A DNA stretch of 64,000 nucleotides from Actinomyces sp. zg-332 (GTDB lineage: Bacteria; Actinomycetota; Actinomycetes; Actinomycetales; Actinomycetaceae), in NCBI RefSeq assembly GCF_011751945.2, contig NZ_CP064951.1:1116001-1180000 (forward strand), given 5' to 3'. A model generated the notes under the pieces. The model saw nothing but the letters and a program-made list of their open reading frames with translations, was not told the origin of the DNA and did not search any database. This document shows, piece after piece, positions 8,871-18,221 of the stretch (within the stretch, counting starts at the first letter, position 1; each line of letters starts with the position of its first letter). A program made the translations under genes and the position numbers.

Positions 8871-9388
8871 AACCTTACATAGATTCTTTCTAGTAATACA
8901 TAATCTCTCAGCATTTTATCATAAAACTAAGTATTTACTGTAAATAGGTAATCCCTATAAATACAAGGATGAATTTATTTCATCTATTTTATATATCTTG
9001 TACCTACATAGCTATAAGAAGTAACAAAGAATAACTTATAAATCACTAAGGTATTTCAATCATTGTGTTATTTTACTTTGAAACTAAAAGAAATATGACA
9101 TAATTGCTAACAAATATATAAAATTTTCAATAAATATTCCCTACTTATTTTTCAGTAAGACACACTTAGTTATAAACCGAAAGTAAACACAAATACGAAT
9201 AAGATTTGTTACATGTCAAAAGTGACCATTGTAATTTAGAATAAATCTGTATTTTTTTATACTCGTATATTTATAGATTAAGAATATTTTAAGGTATAAA
9301 TTAATACGCATTTGTATTAAAATATTAGAATTGTAATCTGTAACCAGCTATTTTTAGTTGTATTTTCAGACCAAAGTTAGGTAAAAAA
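8871..9388. other. Intergenic 518 bp between divergent genes
   Basis: This very AT-rich spacer carries the promoters of the divergent GT2 and LCP genes. No ORF with a ribosome binding site and no RNA gene are visible. Confidence 0.5.
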
Positions 9389-10549
9389 GTGAATTCTAAG
9401 AAACAAATGCCAGTTCACCACGCTAGTAATCCCTCACGTAAATCAATTCCTAGAATAGTAATAGCAACTTTGTTATTTTTATTCGTATTCGTGGCATCTG
9501 GTATCGGAATTACTTACTATAACCTACAGTCTTCAATAAAAACTGTAAATGTCAATAAACTTTTAAATAAAAAAAATAGCAAACCTGTAGATTCATACGA
9601 TGGGAAACCTCTAAATATATTAGTCATCGGTTCAGATGTTCGCACAGGTAAAAATTCACGTTTTGGTAATGAAGAAGGAATGCGTTCTGATACAACTTTA
9701 CTAGTGCATATATCTGCTGATAGAAAACACACACAGGTTGTCTCCATTGCTCGCGATATACTTTTGAATATTCCTGAATGTAAGCGTGCTGATGGTTCTG
9801 TAGTGCCTGCTAATTACAATCAGTTCAACAGTGCTTTCGCCTATGGCGGTTTAGATGGAAACATATCATCAGCAGCCGCTTGCACAATTAAAACAGTGGA
9901 AAGTATGTCTGGTATAAGCATAGATGAATTCGTTGTCGTTGATTTTTCAGGGTTCATTAATGTTGTAAACAGCCTTGGTGGAGTCGACTATTGTTTCGAC
10001 CAAGACATAAACGACCCACTATCTGAGCTAAATGTGAAGCAAGGTTGCCAAACACTAGATGGTTTTCATGCTTTAGCTCTCGCTAGGGCTCGTTATTCCC
10101 TAGGTGATGGTAGCGATGTTTCACGTATCAATCGTCAGCAAGAGCTAATATTCAAGCTAATTGAAAAGGTAAAAGCACAAAATATTTTGACAAATATCCC
10201 TACTCTTTACTCATTCTTGAAGAGTTCACTCAGTACTTTAACTACTTCTGAACAATTAGGTTCACTAACTACTATGGGTGGTATAGCTTATTCTTTACGC
10301 AACATTAAAAATGAAAACATACAATTTGTGACTTTACCTATACAGCAAGCTCCACAAGATTTAAATAGGTTAGTTGTATCTCCTGAAGCTGCAACTGTAT
10401 GGCAACTTTTGAAAGAAGACAAACCTATTCCTGCTGATTTGGTTGGATTAAAAACTTTCGTTAAACCACAAGAACCTAATGCCGACTCTAAAAACACTAA
10501 AGATACTAACAACTCTAAAGAAAAGTCTAGTAAGAAAAATACAAATTAA
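9389..10549 (+). CDS. LytR-CpsA-Psr (LCP) family protein 1
   Basis: LCP proteins attach teichoic acids, capsule or other undecaprenyl-linked polymers to peptidoglycan outside the membrane. One N-terminal membrane anchor lies at about residues 22-43. The LCP domain follows, with NILVIGSDVR, MRSDTTLLVHI, SIARDILLNIP and the arginine-rich ALARARY. The tail is Ser/Lys/Asn-rich. The start is GTG 9389 with a weak AGG upstream. A paralogue follows 60 bp downstream in the same direction, so the two are likely co-transcribed. Confidence 0.93.
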   Translation: MNSKKQMPVHHASNPSRKSIPRIVIATLLFLFVFVASGIGITYYNLQSSIKTVNVNKLLNKKNSKPVDSYDGKPLNILVIGSDVRTGKNSRFGNEEGMRSDTTLLVHISADRKHTQVVSIARDILLNIPECKRADGSVVPANYNQFNSAFAYGGLDGNISSAAACTIKTVESMSGISIDEFVVVDFSGFINVVNSLGGVDYCFDQDINDPLSELNVKQGCQTLDGFHALALARARYSLGDGSDVSRINRQQELIFKLIEKVKAQNILTNIPTLYSFLKSSLSTLTTSEQLGSLTTMGGIAYSLRNIKNENIQFVTLPIQQAPQDLNRLVVSPEAATVWQLLKEDKPIPADLVGLKTFVKPQEPNADSKNTKDTNNSKEKSSKKNTN

Positions 10550-10609
10550 AATCTAGAGTTATAATAGTGTAATAAAATTATTGTTTTTATTTGTTACAAG
10601 AGGATGATT

Positions 10610-12031
10610 ATGAATCATAATGAAGATGTTCCACCGTCTTTCGCGCCAAAAAATAGGAATAATCCTAATCCTAGAAATAAAAATAATGACCCAATAATTG
10701 TAGGAAAAAATAATCCCATTCAACATTCATCTAACCGTTCAAATATAAGTAAAAATTCTAAAGCGAATAACACATATAATCCGTCAAATATAAACAGTAA
10801 TTCATCATCTATTCCTCCTAGTTATACTCCTTTGTCTCAAAGACGTAACAAACCAACAAATTACGAAGCTAGGAATATTAGTTCACCACGTAAAGCCCCT
10901 GTTTTCCGTTCTACCACAAACAAAGACAATATGAATGCAAGGCAAGAACTTAAAAGTTATGCTCCTAGACTAAATAGAAATTCCGAGCATTCTGCTAGCA
11001 ATACCTCCCCTCAATCAAACGAGTATTACTCCAATTTACAATCGCCTACCAACGGCGTTTTACACCAAAATCTCAAGAAAACCCCTACAAAGAAAAAAGT
11101 TAAAAGAGTTTTAATATCTGTATTAACCATACTTATACTAATATGTGTAGTTTGGCCATCTTACCTATTTTATAGGGCAAACTCACAGTTAAATACAGTT
11201 GAAGCTATCTCTGATATGGCTAAAACTTCTGAAGGAACTACATGGTTGATTGCTGGTTCTGATTCACGTAGTGATTCTCATATTCAAGATAAAACTGAGG
11301 GAGAAAGGTCTGACTCGATAATCTTGGTACACAAAGCACCTAATGGTCAGGCCTCGATGATTTCTTTACCAAGAGATACTCTAGCCAGAATACCTGGCTA
11401 CGATTTAGATAAATTAAATTCCTCTTTTTCTTATGGAGGAGCAAAGCTTCTTGTAAAAACAGTTGAAGGTCTAACAAATACTAAAATTGACCACTATGTG
11501 CAAATTGGTATGAGTGGTGTGGAGAATCTAGTAAATGCTGTAAATGGCGTGAATTTATGCCTAAACTACGACGTTAATGACCGTTTATCAGAACTTGTGT
11601 GGAAATCAGGTTGCCATGACGCTGATGGAAAAACAGCTTTAGCTTTTGCTCGTATGCGTTATTCTGACCCTTTGGGTGATATAGGGCGTGCTGATCGTCA
11701 AAGACAAGTTGTATCTAAACTCATGAATAAAGTGTTCACACTACCAGTTATGCTAAATCCTTTTACTCAGCTGGCTTTAGTTGATGCTGGTTCACAGTCT
11801 GTTAAAACTGATCAAAACACTGGTCCATATGATATAGGTATGTTGGCTTTAGCCTTCAGGAAAGCTCGTAACGATAACATTAGCGGAGTTCCACCTATCC
11901 GTTCGCTAAATTATGTTCTGCTATCAGGAGCTTCTACTGTTCTACTTGATCCTGATAAGAAAGATAATTTCTTCAATAAAATGCGTGAAGGTAGTCTAAC
12001 TCCTGATGATTTCGAAAAATTTGGTGGATAG
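10610..12031 (+). CDS. LytR-CpsA-Psr (LCP) family protein 2
   Basis: This second LCP transferase differs by a long cytoplasmic N-terminal region of about 165 residues rich in Asn, Ser and Pro. Then come one transmembrane helix (about 167-188) and the LCP domain (SDSRSDSH, ERSDSIILVH, SLPRDTLARIP, ALAFARMRY). AAGAGGA abuts the in-frame ATG at 10604 but is well spaced for ATG 10610, so I take 10610 as start (473 residues). The disordered N-terminus could bind cytoplasmic partners or be phosphorylated; that is inference. A terminator follows. Confidence 0.92.
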   Translation: MNHNEDVPPSFAPKNRNNPNPRNKNNDPIIVGKNNPIQHSSNRSNISKNSKANNTYNPSNINSNSSSIPPSYTPLSQRRNKPTNYEARNISSPRKAPVFRSTTNKDNMNARQELKSYAPRLNRNSEHSASNTSPQSNEYYSNLQSPTNGVLHQNLKKTPTKKKVKRVLISVLTILILICVVWPSYLFYRANSQLNTVEAISDMAKTSEGTTWLIAGSDSRSDSHIQDKTEGERSDSIILVHKAPNGQASMISLPRDTLARIPGYDLDKLNSSFSYGGAKLLVKTVEGLTNTKIDHYVQIGMSGVENLVNAVNGVNLCLNYDVNDRLSELVWKSGCHDADGKTALAFARMRYSDPLGDIGRADRQRQVVSKLMNKVFTLPVMLNPFTQLALVDAGSQSVKTDQNTGPYDIGMLALAFRKARNDNISGVPPIRSLNYVLLSGASTVLLDPDKKDNFFNKMREGSLTPDDFEKFGG

Positions 12032-12039
12032 AAAACTAT

Positions 12040-12078
12040 AAAGGGTAAATAGTTTATTAATTACTATCTACCCTTTTA
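12040..12078 (+). terminator. Terminator after the LCP gene pair
   Basis: AAAGGGTAAATAGT (12040-12053) pairs imperfectly with ACTATCTACCCTTT (12063-12076), followed by T. Confidence 0.7.
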
Positions 12079-12450
12079 ACATGCTTACTTTATTCTTCAA
12101 GCAGTTAGAGTATTTAACCGTATTCGTAGCAATATTTGACTAAATATAAATTCACTAACAAGCTCGTATAAGTAAAAATGAGCCTTATATTTAGGTTACA
12201 TACGAGAATAAGTTTATAGATAAGCAAAAGAGTAATGCTTATGCTTTTGTATATTCACCCACTCTTTAAGTTTTCAAAATAGTTATAAAACGAAAACTCT
12301 TTAAAATTTAAGCAAAACCCAAATAGCAAATCTTAATAAAGTATATTTCTTCCTCAAACGTACACTGAAAATAAAAATACAATAACTTTATAAAAGCTTT
12401 TAATATAAAGTGTAAAAGCAGAAAAGCTCCACTAGACAGATAATGCTAAA
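12079..12450. other. Intergenic, nothing recognised
   Basis: This AT-rich stretch lies between the LCP terminator and the convergent rRNA methyltransferase gene. No ORF or RNA is supported. Confidence 0.5.
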
Positions 12451-13341
12451 CTATATGTTTTTTACCAGAGCTGAAGCATGCAAACACAAGGAAGCTGCAA
12501 CTGATACGTTCAAAGACTCTGATAAACCAGGCATATCTATTTTCACTATACCGTCACAAATGTCTTTTTCATGCTGAGTAAGTCCTTGAGCCTCATTACC
12601 GAAAACCCAACAAGTAGAGCGTTCTAGCTTGATAGGAACAGTAGAATTACGATCAAAATTCTTACGTTCAAAGTAATCTTCAATTAGCAGTTCTAAACTG
12701 TAAGCTTGTTCGTCACCACTAGTACCTAAAACACTAATATCTGCTTTTTTACAAGCCCTAACTATTTCTTTGAAATCAACGTCATAAATAATTGGAATAT
12801 GAAATACTGATCCTGCACAAGAACGAATCACCTTAGGAGAAGTAACATCCACGCTATTTTTACATACAACTACAAGATCAGCGCCAAATGCGTCAGCACT
12901 GCGTATAATAGTTCCTAAGTTACCTGGATCTTGAATTTGAGGTAAAATAGCAACAGTTTGAACATTAGTTAAGTCAACTGTAGATATATCTGTAATAAAT
13001 AATGATGATTTTAATACACAAACTACACCTTGAGCATCCTTACTCATAGCCTGTATCACTTCATCGGCACAAACATGTACCCACATTGTTAAATCTAAAG
13101 CTTTTTCGTAGTAATCAGGTCGTTTTTGTATAAGTGAGTCAGATAAATAAATATCTTTAATGTATTTTGAATTAGATTCATCAGCTATTAGTTCTTTGAA
13201 GTTTTGTAAACCTTCAACTAATAAAGAACCATATTTTTTACGTACTGAACGCCTAGACAGTCCAGCTATTTTTTTCACCCTATCACTTTTAGGGTTTGCT
13301 AGAATATCTAGGCGTTCAAAAGTACTTTTAAGGTTGTTCAT
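12451..13341 (-). CDS. TrmH/SpoU family RNA 2'-O-methyltransferase
   Basis: It is a SAM-dependent RNA ribose methyltransferase. The N-terminal substrate-binding part (SVRKKYGSLLVEG) is followed by the knotted SPOUT domain with QIQDPGNLGTIIRSADAFGA, WVFGNEAQGLT and the C-terminal motif IDMPGLSESLNVSVAASLCL. The ATG follows the rplT stop directly, so it is the last gene of the infC operon, a common actinobacterial order. The exact RNA target cannot be told from sequence alone. Confidence 0.92.
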   Translation of the reverse strand: MNNLKSTFERLDILANPKSDRVKKIAGLSRRSVRKKYGSLLVEGLQNFKELIADESNSKYIKDIYLSDSLIQKRPDYYEKALDLTMWVHVCADEVIQAMSKDAQGVVCVLKSSLFITDISTVDLTNVQTVAILPQIQDPGNLGTIIRSADAFGADLVVVCKNSVDVTSPKVIRSCAGSVFHIPIIYDVDFKEIVRACKKADISVLGTSGDEQAYSLELLIEDYFERKNFDRNSTVPIKLERSTCWVFGNEAQGLTQHEKDICDGIVKIDMPGLSESLNVSVAASLCLHASALVKNI

Positions 13342-13725
13342 TTATTTAGCAACCGGTGCATTAACGTCAGCTGGAAGAGCCTTTTTAGCGATTTCAACTA
13401 GAGCGTTAAAAGCTACGCTATCATTTACAGCTAATTCAGCTAGCATACGACGGTCAACTTCAACCTCAGCTAGGCGCAAGCCCTGAACGAAACGGTTGTA
13501 TGTCATACCCTGTAGACGTGCTGCAGCGTTGATACGCTGAATCCATAGGCGACGGAAGTCACCCTTGCGTGCACGACGGTCACGGTATGAGTACACCATT
13601 GAGTGTGTAACTTGTTCCTTAGCCTTACGGTATAGACGTGAACGCTGTCCACGGTAACCACTAGCGCGATCTAAAACCGTACGGCGCTTCTTGTGAGCAT
13701 TAACAGCTCTTTTAACGCGTGCCAT
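13342..13725 (-). CDS. rplT: Large ribosomal subunit protein bL20
   Basis: It binds 23S rRNA during assembly of the 50S subunit. The opening [17 protein letters not shown], the [20 protein letters not shown] block and RMLAELA are diagnostic. The length of 127 is normal with a short tail. AGGAG precedes ATG 13725. It lies 27 bp after rpmI and directly before the TrmH-like gene. L20 represses its own operon in some bacteria, which is relevant to the infC leader. Confidence 0.98.
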   Translation of the reverse strand: MARVKRAVNAHKKRRTVLDRASGYRGQRSRLYRKAKEQVTHSMVYSYRDRRARKGDFRRLWIQRINAAARLQGMTYNRFVQGLRLAEVEVDRRMLAELAVNDSVAFNALVEIAKKALPADVNAPVAK

Positions 13726-13752
13726 TCTTGTTCTCCTACTTTCCTAGCGGCC

Positions 13753-13947
13753 TTACTTACCGAGCAATCTTTTAACTCTTTTAACATCGTGTGAATCGAC
13801 TAGCTGATCTTCAGCCAAACGACGTGTACGACGACTTGACTTATGCTCTAGCAAGTGACGGCGGTTAGCCTGCTCACGCATGAGCTTGCCGCTTCCTGTT
13901 GTACGGAAACGTTTCTTGGCACCTGAGTGCGTCTTATTCTTAGGCAT
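13753..13947 (-). CDS. rpmI: Large ribosomal subunit protein bL35
   Basis: This 64-residue basic ribosomal protein begins [20 protein letters not shown] and continues [14 protein letters not shown], the family hallmark. AAAGGA lies before ATG 13947. It is the middle gene of the infC-rpmI-rplT operon. Confidence 0.98.
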   Translation of the reverse strand: MPKNKTHSGAKKRFRTTGSGKLMREQANRRHLLEHKSSRRTRRLAEDQLVDSHDVKRVKRLLGK

Positions 13948-14053
13948 TTTATATCCTTTATTCTGCTAAAAGCAGATCGTCCCTCCCCTACTACCAACAA
14001 GATAGAAGGGCCGTGCTAAGCACGTTTAATTCACGCTTCAATAGGTTATTCAA

Positions 14054-14653
14054 CTATTCAGCTGAATTGGATTCTTCAGTTTCAGCGTCAGAACGAAGCT
14101 GTTCTTCTTCACGTTTGCGTCTTTGTTGAGACTTAGAAGCAACTTTCTTTTTCATAGGAGCCAAAACCATAGTCATATTCCTACCGTCTTGACGAGGTGC
14201 AGACTCAACAGTTCCAAACTCTTGTACGTCTTCAGCCAAACGAGATAGAAGTTTTATACCCATCTCTGGACGAGATTGTTCACGTCCTCTAAACATAATC
14301 ATAACTTTAACTTTGTCACCAGCATTCAAGAAACGAACAACGTGACCTTTTTTAGTTTCAAAGTCATGATCATCAATCTTTAGACGGAAACGAATCTCTT
14401 TCAAAACCATCTTAGCTTGATTTCGACGAGCCTCACGAGCTTTCATGGCTAGTTCATATTTGTACTTACCATAATCCATCAGTTTACATACTGGAGGATT
14501 AGCATCAGGCGCCATTTCGACCAAATCTAAATCTGTTTCATCAGCTAGACGCAATGCATCTTCGATTTGAACAACACCTACTTGTTCACCACTAGGACCA
14601 ATCAAACGAACCTTTGAAGCCCTAATTCTCTCATTAATGCGTAGTTCGGTAAT
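14054..14653 (-). CDS. infC: Translation initiation factor IF-3 with an AUU start codon
   Basis: IF-3 binds the 30S subunit, prevents premature 50S joining and discriminates against non-standard start codons. The conserved beginning [20 protein letters not shown] is only reached by starting upstream of any ATG, GTG or TTG. The frame runs back to ATT at 14651-14653, with AAGGAG six bases before it and a stop just beyond. This gives 199 residues. AUU initiation is known for infC elsewhere and lets IF-3 repress itself. The acidic C-terminal tail ([18 protein letters not shown]) is longer than in E. coli. Confidence 0.95.
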   Translation of the reverse strand: MTELRINERIRASKVRLIGPSGEQVGVVQIEDALRLADETDLDLVEMAPDANPPVCKLMDYGKYKYELAMKAREARRNQAKMVLKEIRFRLKIDDHDFETKKGHVVRFLNAGDKVKVMIMFRGREQSRPEMGIKLLSRLAEDVQEFGTVESAPRQDGRNMTMVLAPMKKKVASKSQQRRKREEEQLRSDAETEESNSAE

Positions 14654-14659
14654 GAGCTA

Positions 14660-14840
14660 CTCCTTATACTTGAAAATGAAATACGTGAGTGAAACGAAAA
14701 ATCCCTCACACCATTGATGCGTGCGAGGGCCCAAGCAACACAAAGAAATGTGTTGACATAACCCGACCCCTATATAAACGAGATCCAGGTGGGAGAGCCT
14801 CCGCTTGCATACTGGACATTTGTCCAGTCGGTCAAAGAAA
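14660..14840 (-). promoter_or_regulatory. Structured leader of the infC-rpmI-rplT operon
   Basis: The roughly 180-nt leader holds several stems read on the minus strand: ACTGGACA/TGTCCAGT (14811-14828), a GGAGGCTCTCC self-complementary element (about 14796-14808), CAACACA/TGTGTTG (14736-14755), and a last stem followed by five-T-type sequence at 14697-14729. It has the look of an r-protein or IF-3 attenuator leader. I cannot assign it to a described RNA family. Confidence 0.6.
14697..14729 (-). terminator. Attenuator-like terminator inside the infC leader
   Basis: CCCTCGCAC (14729-14721) pairs with GTGTGAGGG (14711-14703) with one G-U pair, followed by ATTTTT. It lies between the promoter and the start of infC, so it would stop transcription before the operon unless refolded. 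Confidence 0.65.
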
Positions 14841-14870
14841 ATTCTAGCAAATCTCAGCTCTAATTTCCAA
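14841..14870 (-). promoter_or_regulatory. Putative infC promoter
   Basis: TTGGAA (14870-14865) and TAGAAT (14846-14841) are separated by 18 bp. This would give a leader of about 180 nt before the AUU start. Confidence 0.5.
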
Positions 14871-14873
14871 TAT

Positions 14874-15530
14874 TTATGCCTTAAAAGGTATAATTTCTAT
14901 AGAATCAGTTGACTGTAATAATTCATTAAAATGACTTAAAATTTCTTTTACTTCTTCAACCAACATGCTAACTTCGTCTTTATCGCAATCAAATGCAATC
15001 AAAATTTCAGTTTCACAGCGCTTACCCAAACGAATCTGATAACCTTTTGCAGCTTCAATCTGTTTTAAAACTTCACCTAACTTATTTGCAAGCTGTTCAT
15101 TTTTCCAAGCAGGCGTCCATACACTACCAGCACTCATGCAATAAACTGCTTGTCTACCAATCAATAAATTTTTATTATCTTTATCAAGAAGTATACGTCC
15201 AACTTGTAAACGTAAAGCCAAAGAAACTAAGTCTTTACCTAGTATAGGCATTGGTCTAGCAGTTGGAAAAACTTTAGAAAAATCTTCAATATTACTAAAA
15301 GCCAGAAGTATTTTTTCTCCAGCAAAGGTATCAAGTACAAAACCTGTTTCTTCACCGTCAGAGTATTCCACTAACAAAGGAAGAAAGAAACGTAAATCAG
15401 CAAATCCCTCAACTATTTTCTCCAAACAAAGTTCAAGGTCTTTACAAGCATACCAGTGTGAAACATATTCTGGCATTTGTCCCATGTCGCCAATAAAAGT
15501 ATTTGGTGAAAAACTCTTTTTACTCATCAT
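14874..15530 (-). CDS. SseB-like protein
   Basis: The 218 residues resemble the actinobacterial SseB-family protein encoded just before infC. Features are the central VFPTARPMPILGKDLVSLAL and the DKDNKNLLIGRQAV element. The biochemical role of the family outside enterobacterial secretion is unknown. The start overlaps the stop of the HisH-like gene upstream (start near 15530), so the two are probably translated together. The position next to infC supports the assignment more than the sequence does. Confidence 0.6.
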   Translation of the reverse strand: MMSKKSFSPNTFIGDMGQMPEYVSHWYACKDLELCLEKIVEGFADLRFFLPLLVEYSDGEETGFVLDTFAGEKILLAFSNIEDFSKVFPTARPMPILGKDLVSLALRLQVGRILLDKDNKNLLIGRQAVYCMSAGSVWTPAWKNEQLANKLGEVLKQIEAAKGYQIRLGKRCETEILIAFDCDKDEVSMLVEEVKEILSHFNELLQSTDSIEIIPFKA

Positions 15531-16189
15531 TATTTACCCTCGAAAAATGGTAAAATTCTCTCAAAATCTCGTTCAGTAGGTGTAAAAAGCAAAGCAGATA
15601 ATGCACCGTTTTCAACACTCAAAATAACTTTTTGCTGAAGAACTTCGCCCCACGCAACATTTGGAGGCTGAGTATATTTACAGTCTAAATTCAAAGCTGG
15701 GTGCTGGAAAACTAAAAGCTGATTTTTACAATTCACCGTCTCGTTTTCGGCTAAAAAGTTATGTTTTTCCTCAACTTTTTTTACCTGTACTTGTCCACTA
15801 TAAACATAACTACTACTAGAAGCTTGCCACTGATCAATAAATTTAATTTCTCCATAAGATTTACGCATTTGGGCAGGCAAATCCGGGTAATTTTGCAAAA
15901 AGTTATTTCCTGAAAAGACAATATTACTAGCATTACCTATACAAAGTACTTTTTTCCCTCCGCATAAGCGACGTTCAATTAGTATTGCTAAGCGATTATC
16001 CTCAAAGAAATGACTTATTGCATCTAAATCAGCATTAGAAATAACTACAAGCAAATCGGAATCAAAGCAGGAAATAAAGTCTACCTTATCGCTAAAAATT
16101 TGTACTTCATGCCCACGCTCTGAAAAAATATTTTTCATACTGTCAACATTTTGCTTTATAGCTACAATACTAATATTCAACGTTATCAC
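15530..16189 (-). CDS. Divergent HisH-like protein, catalytic residues missing
   Basis: The overall plan follows HisH, the glutaminase subunit of imidazole glycerol phosphate synthase. RRLCGGKKVLCIGNASN aligns with the nucleophile-elbow region that normally reads VLGICVG. The end LLFTPTERDFERILPFF aligns with the normal QFHPEKSGDAG part. In this alignment the catalytic Cys is Gly and the His and Glu are both Thr, so it should not hydrolyse glutamine. No hisB, priA or hisF is adjacent. It probably descends from a his operon that once stood before the SseB-infC genes. The start GTG 16189 is uncertain. Confidence 0.5.
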   Translation of the reverse strand: MITLNISIVAIKQNVDSMKNIFSERGHEVQIFSDKVDFISCFDSDLLVVISNADLDAISHFFEDNRLAILIERRLCGGKKVLCIGNASNIVFSGNNFLQNYPDLPAQMRKSYGEIKFIDQWQASSSSYVYSGQVQVKKVEEKHNFLAENETVNCKNQLLVFQHPALNLDCKYTQPPNVAWGEVLQQKVILSVENGALSALLFTPTERDFERILPFFEGK

Positions 16190-16212
16190 TCAGATCTAAG
16201 CATGAGTTCGGT

Positions 16213-16815
16213 TTATTCTTCATCTTCACGAAATAAGCGGTTAATCCAACCACGTTTTTTAGAACTACTATACTTTTCAAAAGTTATATTACCTAAAAGC
16301 AAATCTTCAATATCTTGACTAAAAGCAGCTAAAACTATACTAGGAGGTAAGCACTCGTCAACTTTTCCATTCACATAACGTTTGGCAACAATTTGTCCTA
16401 AATCAGCGTCTTCAATATCGACTTTTCTAAGCCACGCAGTCATTGTTACAATGCCATGAACTCCGACAAAATCACAAGATTTCATGATAACGTCCATATG
16501 AGAGTCAGGTAGTTGTCTATCGTTTACATCCATCAGCATTTCAAGAGAAGAAACCATAACTTCGTTTTCTAAGAAAACAGTAACCAGCCCCAGCTCAGCT
16601 TTTACAGGCTCAACATCTAACCCACAACTTTCAAGTGCAGTTTTAACTAGTTGCACAGAATTAGAAGGGTAGGTAATAATTGTACGACAGATTTGTTCAA
16701 CACCATCATCTATACATGAGGTGGCTTTCAAAGATTTTTCTTCCTCTGATTCTATTAGTTTTGAAAGTTCAGCGTCGAAATCAAAACCATCTAAATTCAG
16801 ATCTTTGTCATCCAT
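16213..16815 (-). CDS. Acidic protein of unknown function
   Basis: The soluble, strongly acidic protein has no recognised domain and ends in a basic-acidic tail (KKRGWINRLFREDEE). GGAG six bases before ATG 16815 makes this start better than the TTG 30 bp upstream; it gives 200 residues. It lies between the two-component kinase and the HisH-like gene on the same strand. Confidence 0.65.
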   Translation of the reverse strand: MDDKDLNLDGFDFDAELSKLIESEEEKSLKATSCIDDGVEQICRTIITYPSNSVQLVKTALESCGLDVEPVKAELGLVTVFLENEVMVSSLEMLMDVNDRQLPDSHMDVIMKSCDFVGVHGIVTMTAWLRKVDIEDADLGQIVAKRYVNGKVDECLPPSIVLAAFSQDIEDLLLGNITFEKYSSSKKRGWINRLFREDEE

Positions 16816-16888
16816 AACCTTCTCCAAATCAACATTCAAATACAATTATATGAAAACTAAAAGGAATACAAAATATTAACGCATATTT

Positions 16889-18214
16889 TTAAGATAGATT
16901 CCTACGACGACGGCCAACTCCCATCATCACACCAGTAGAAACTTCTTTATCTGACATGAATTTATTTGAAACTGTGGTAAGAGATATACGGAAAACAGGA
17001 GGTTTCAAATTAGCTAACTCTATTCTCGCACCATCAGCTTCCACTAAATCTTTAGCAATACTAAGACCTAGACCACTAGAACCATGCCCTGAAAAGTGCT
17101 TCTCAAACACGCGGTCAGCTATTTTCTCATCTATGCCTTGACCTTCGTCCCTCACTTCAATCATAGCACCCTTATTTCCACTGTTATACGCAGTAACAGT
17201 TGTAGTACCGTCACCATATTTCAAGGAATTTTCAATAAGTGTAGCTATAACTTGTGAAATATAGCCTTTAGTAGCCAAGACTGGATTCGTAGTCTCATCG
17301 ATTACGATTAAGTCCCTCTTAGCTTTCCTAAACGACAAATCCCACTCTTTGTGTTGCTGGTCAAATATTTCAAATAAAAATACAGCTTCTTGATTAGATG
17401 TATCGTTATTCTTAGCATTATTTAGTAGGTCTTGAATAACTTGAGTCAAGCGTTCAATTTGCTCTAAACATTGGCTAGTTTCTCTCTTAATTTCTTCATC
17501 ATCAGTAATCAGCTCAATTTCTTCAATTCTCATAGACAAAGCAGTCAAAGGAGTGCGTAACTGATGCGAGACATTTGAGGCAAATTGCCTTTCAACAGCT
17601 AGTCTTCTAACTATTTTTTCAGCAGTACGAGTCAGCTCAGCTTCAACTAAGTCAATTTCTTCAATCCCACTTTTAGGTAGTTGAGAAGTAATACCCCCAG
17701 ATCCAATACCTTCAGCATGAGCAGCCAAATATATGAGCGGAACACTAAGCTTGTGTGCAAGGTACAAACCAGCTGAAGCAGCGCTTAAAGTAATTACACC
17801 TACACCTATGAAAATAAAAATCCACATAAGTAGTATTTCACGGTTAGCCTCGTAATACAGCGTTTTTACTGTAACTAAAGCACCGTTCAGTGATGCTACT
17901 CTATCTACATATCCAGAATTCAAAGGTACATCTTTACCCGTAGTAAGAGTCTTCAAATTAGGCAAAATAACATTTACATAACTATATTTTGATGAATCAT
18001 CTTCTGAAGGCTGACGAAAAACCCGCTTATCTACTGACAAATTCCTATTAAGTAAACTATCTACACGCATAGCTATCTCAGAAGCATTACTATGGTTGTA
18101 TTCACTATGCTTCTTAACAATGTAATTTGATAGAGCTATACCTGAAGGTATTGCAAGCACTATGGTGACAACCACTACTATGAAAAGTCCCATAGTAAGG
18201 GTCTTATAACGCAT
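16889..18214 (-). CDS. Sensor histidine kinase
   Basis: Membrane sensor of a two-component pair. Transmembrane helices lie at about residues 8-28 and 127-152, with a roughly 95-residue extracytoplasmic loop. Then come a HAMP-like linker, the HisKA box SNVSHQLRTPLTAL with His217, and an HATPase domain with ENSLKYGDG, RDEGQGID and SGLGLSIAKDLV. The stop of the response regulator gene is 8 bp upstream, so both are in one transcript. The signal cannot be told. Confidence 0.93.
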   Translation of the reverse strand: MRYKTLTMGLFIVVVVTIVLAIPSGIALSNYIVKKHSEYNHSNASEIAMRVDSLLNRNLSVDKRVFRQPSEDDSSKYSYVNVILPNLKTLTTGKDVPLNSGYVDRVASLNGALVTVKTLYYEANREILLMWIFIFIGVGVITLSAASAGLYLAHKLSVPLIYLAAHAEGIGSGGITSQLPKSGIEEIDLVEAELTRTAEKIVRRLAVERQFASNVSHQLRTPLTALSMRIEEIELITDDEEIKRETSQCLEQIERLTQVIQDLLNNAKNNDTSNQEAVFLFEIFDQQHKEWDLSFRKAKRDLIVIDETTNPVLATKGYISQVIATLIENSLKYGDGTTTVTAYNSGNKGAMIEVRDEGQGIDEKIADRVFEKHFSGHGSSGLGLSIAKDLVEADGARIELANLKPPVFRISLTTVSNKFMSDKEVSTGVMMGVGRRRRNLS

Positions 18215-18221
18215 ATATTGC

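Noticed and set aside
13160-13486. Open frame antisense to the start of the TrmH-like gene and to rplT
   Set aside because: It is a mirror of the strongly conserved L20 coding sequence.
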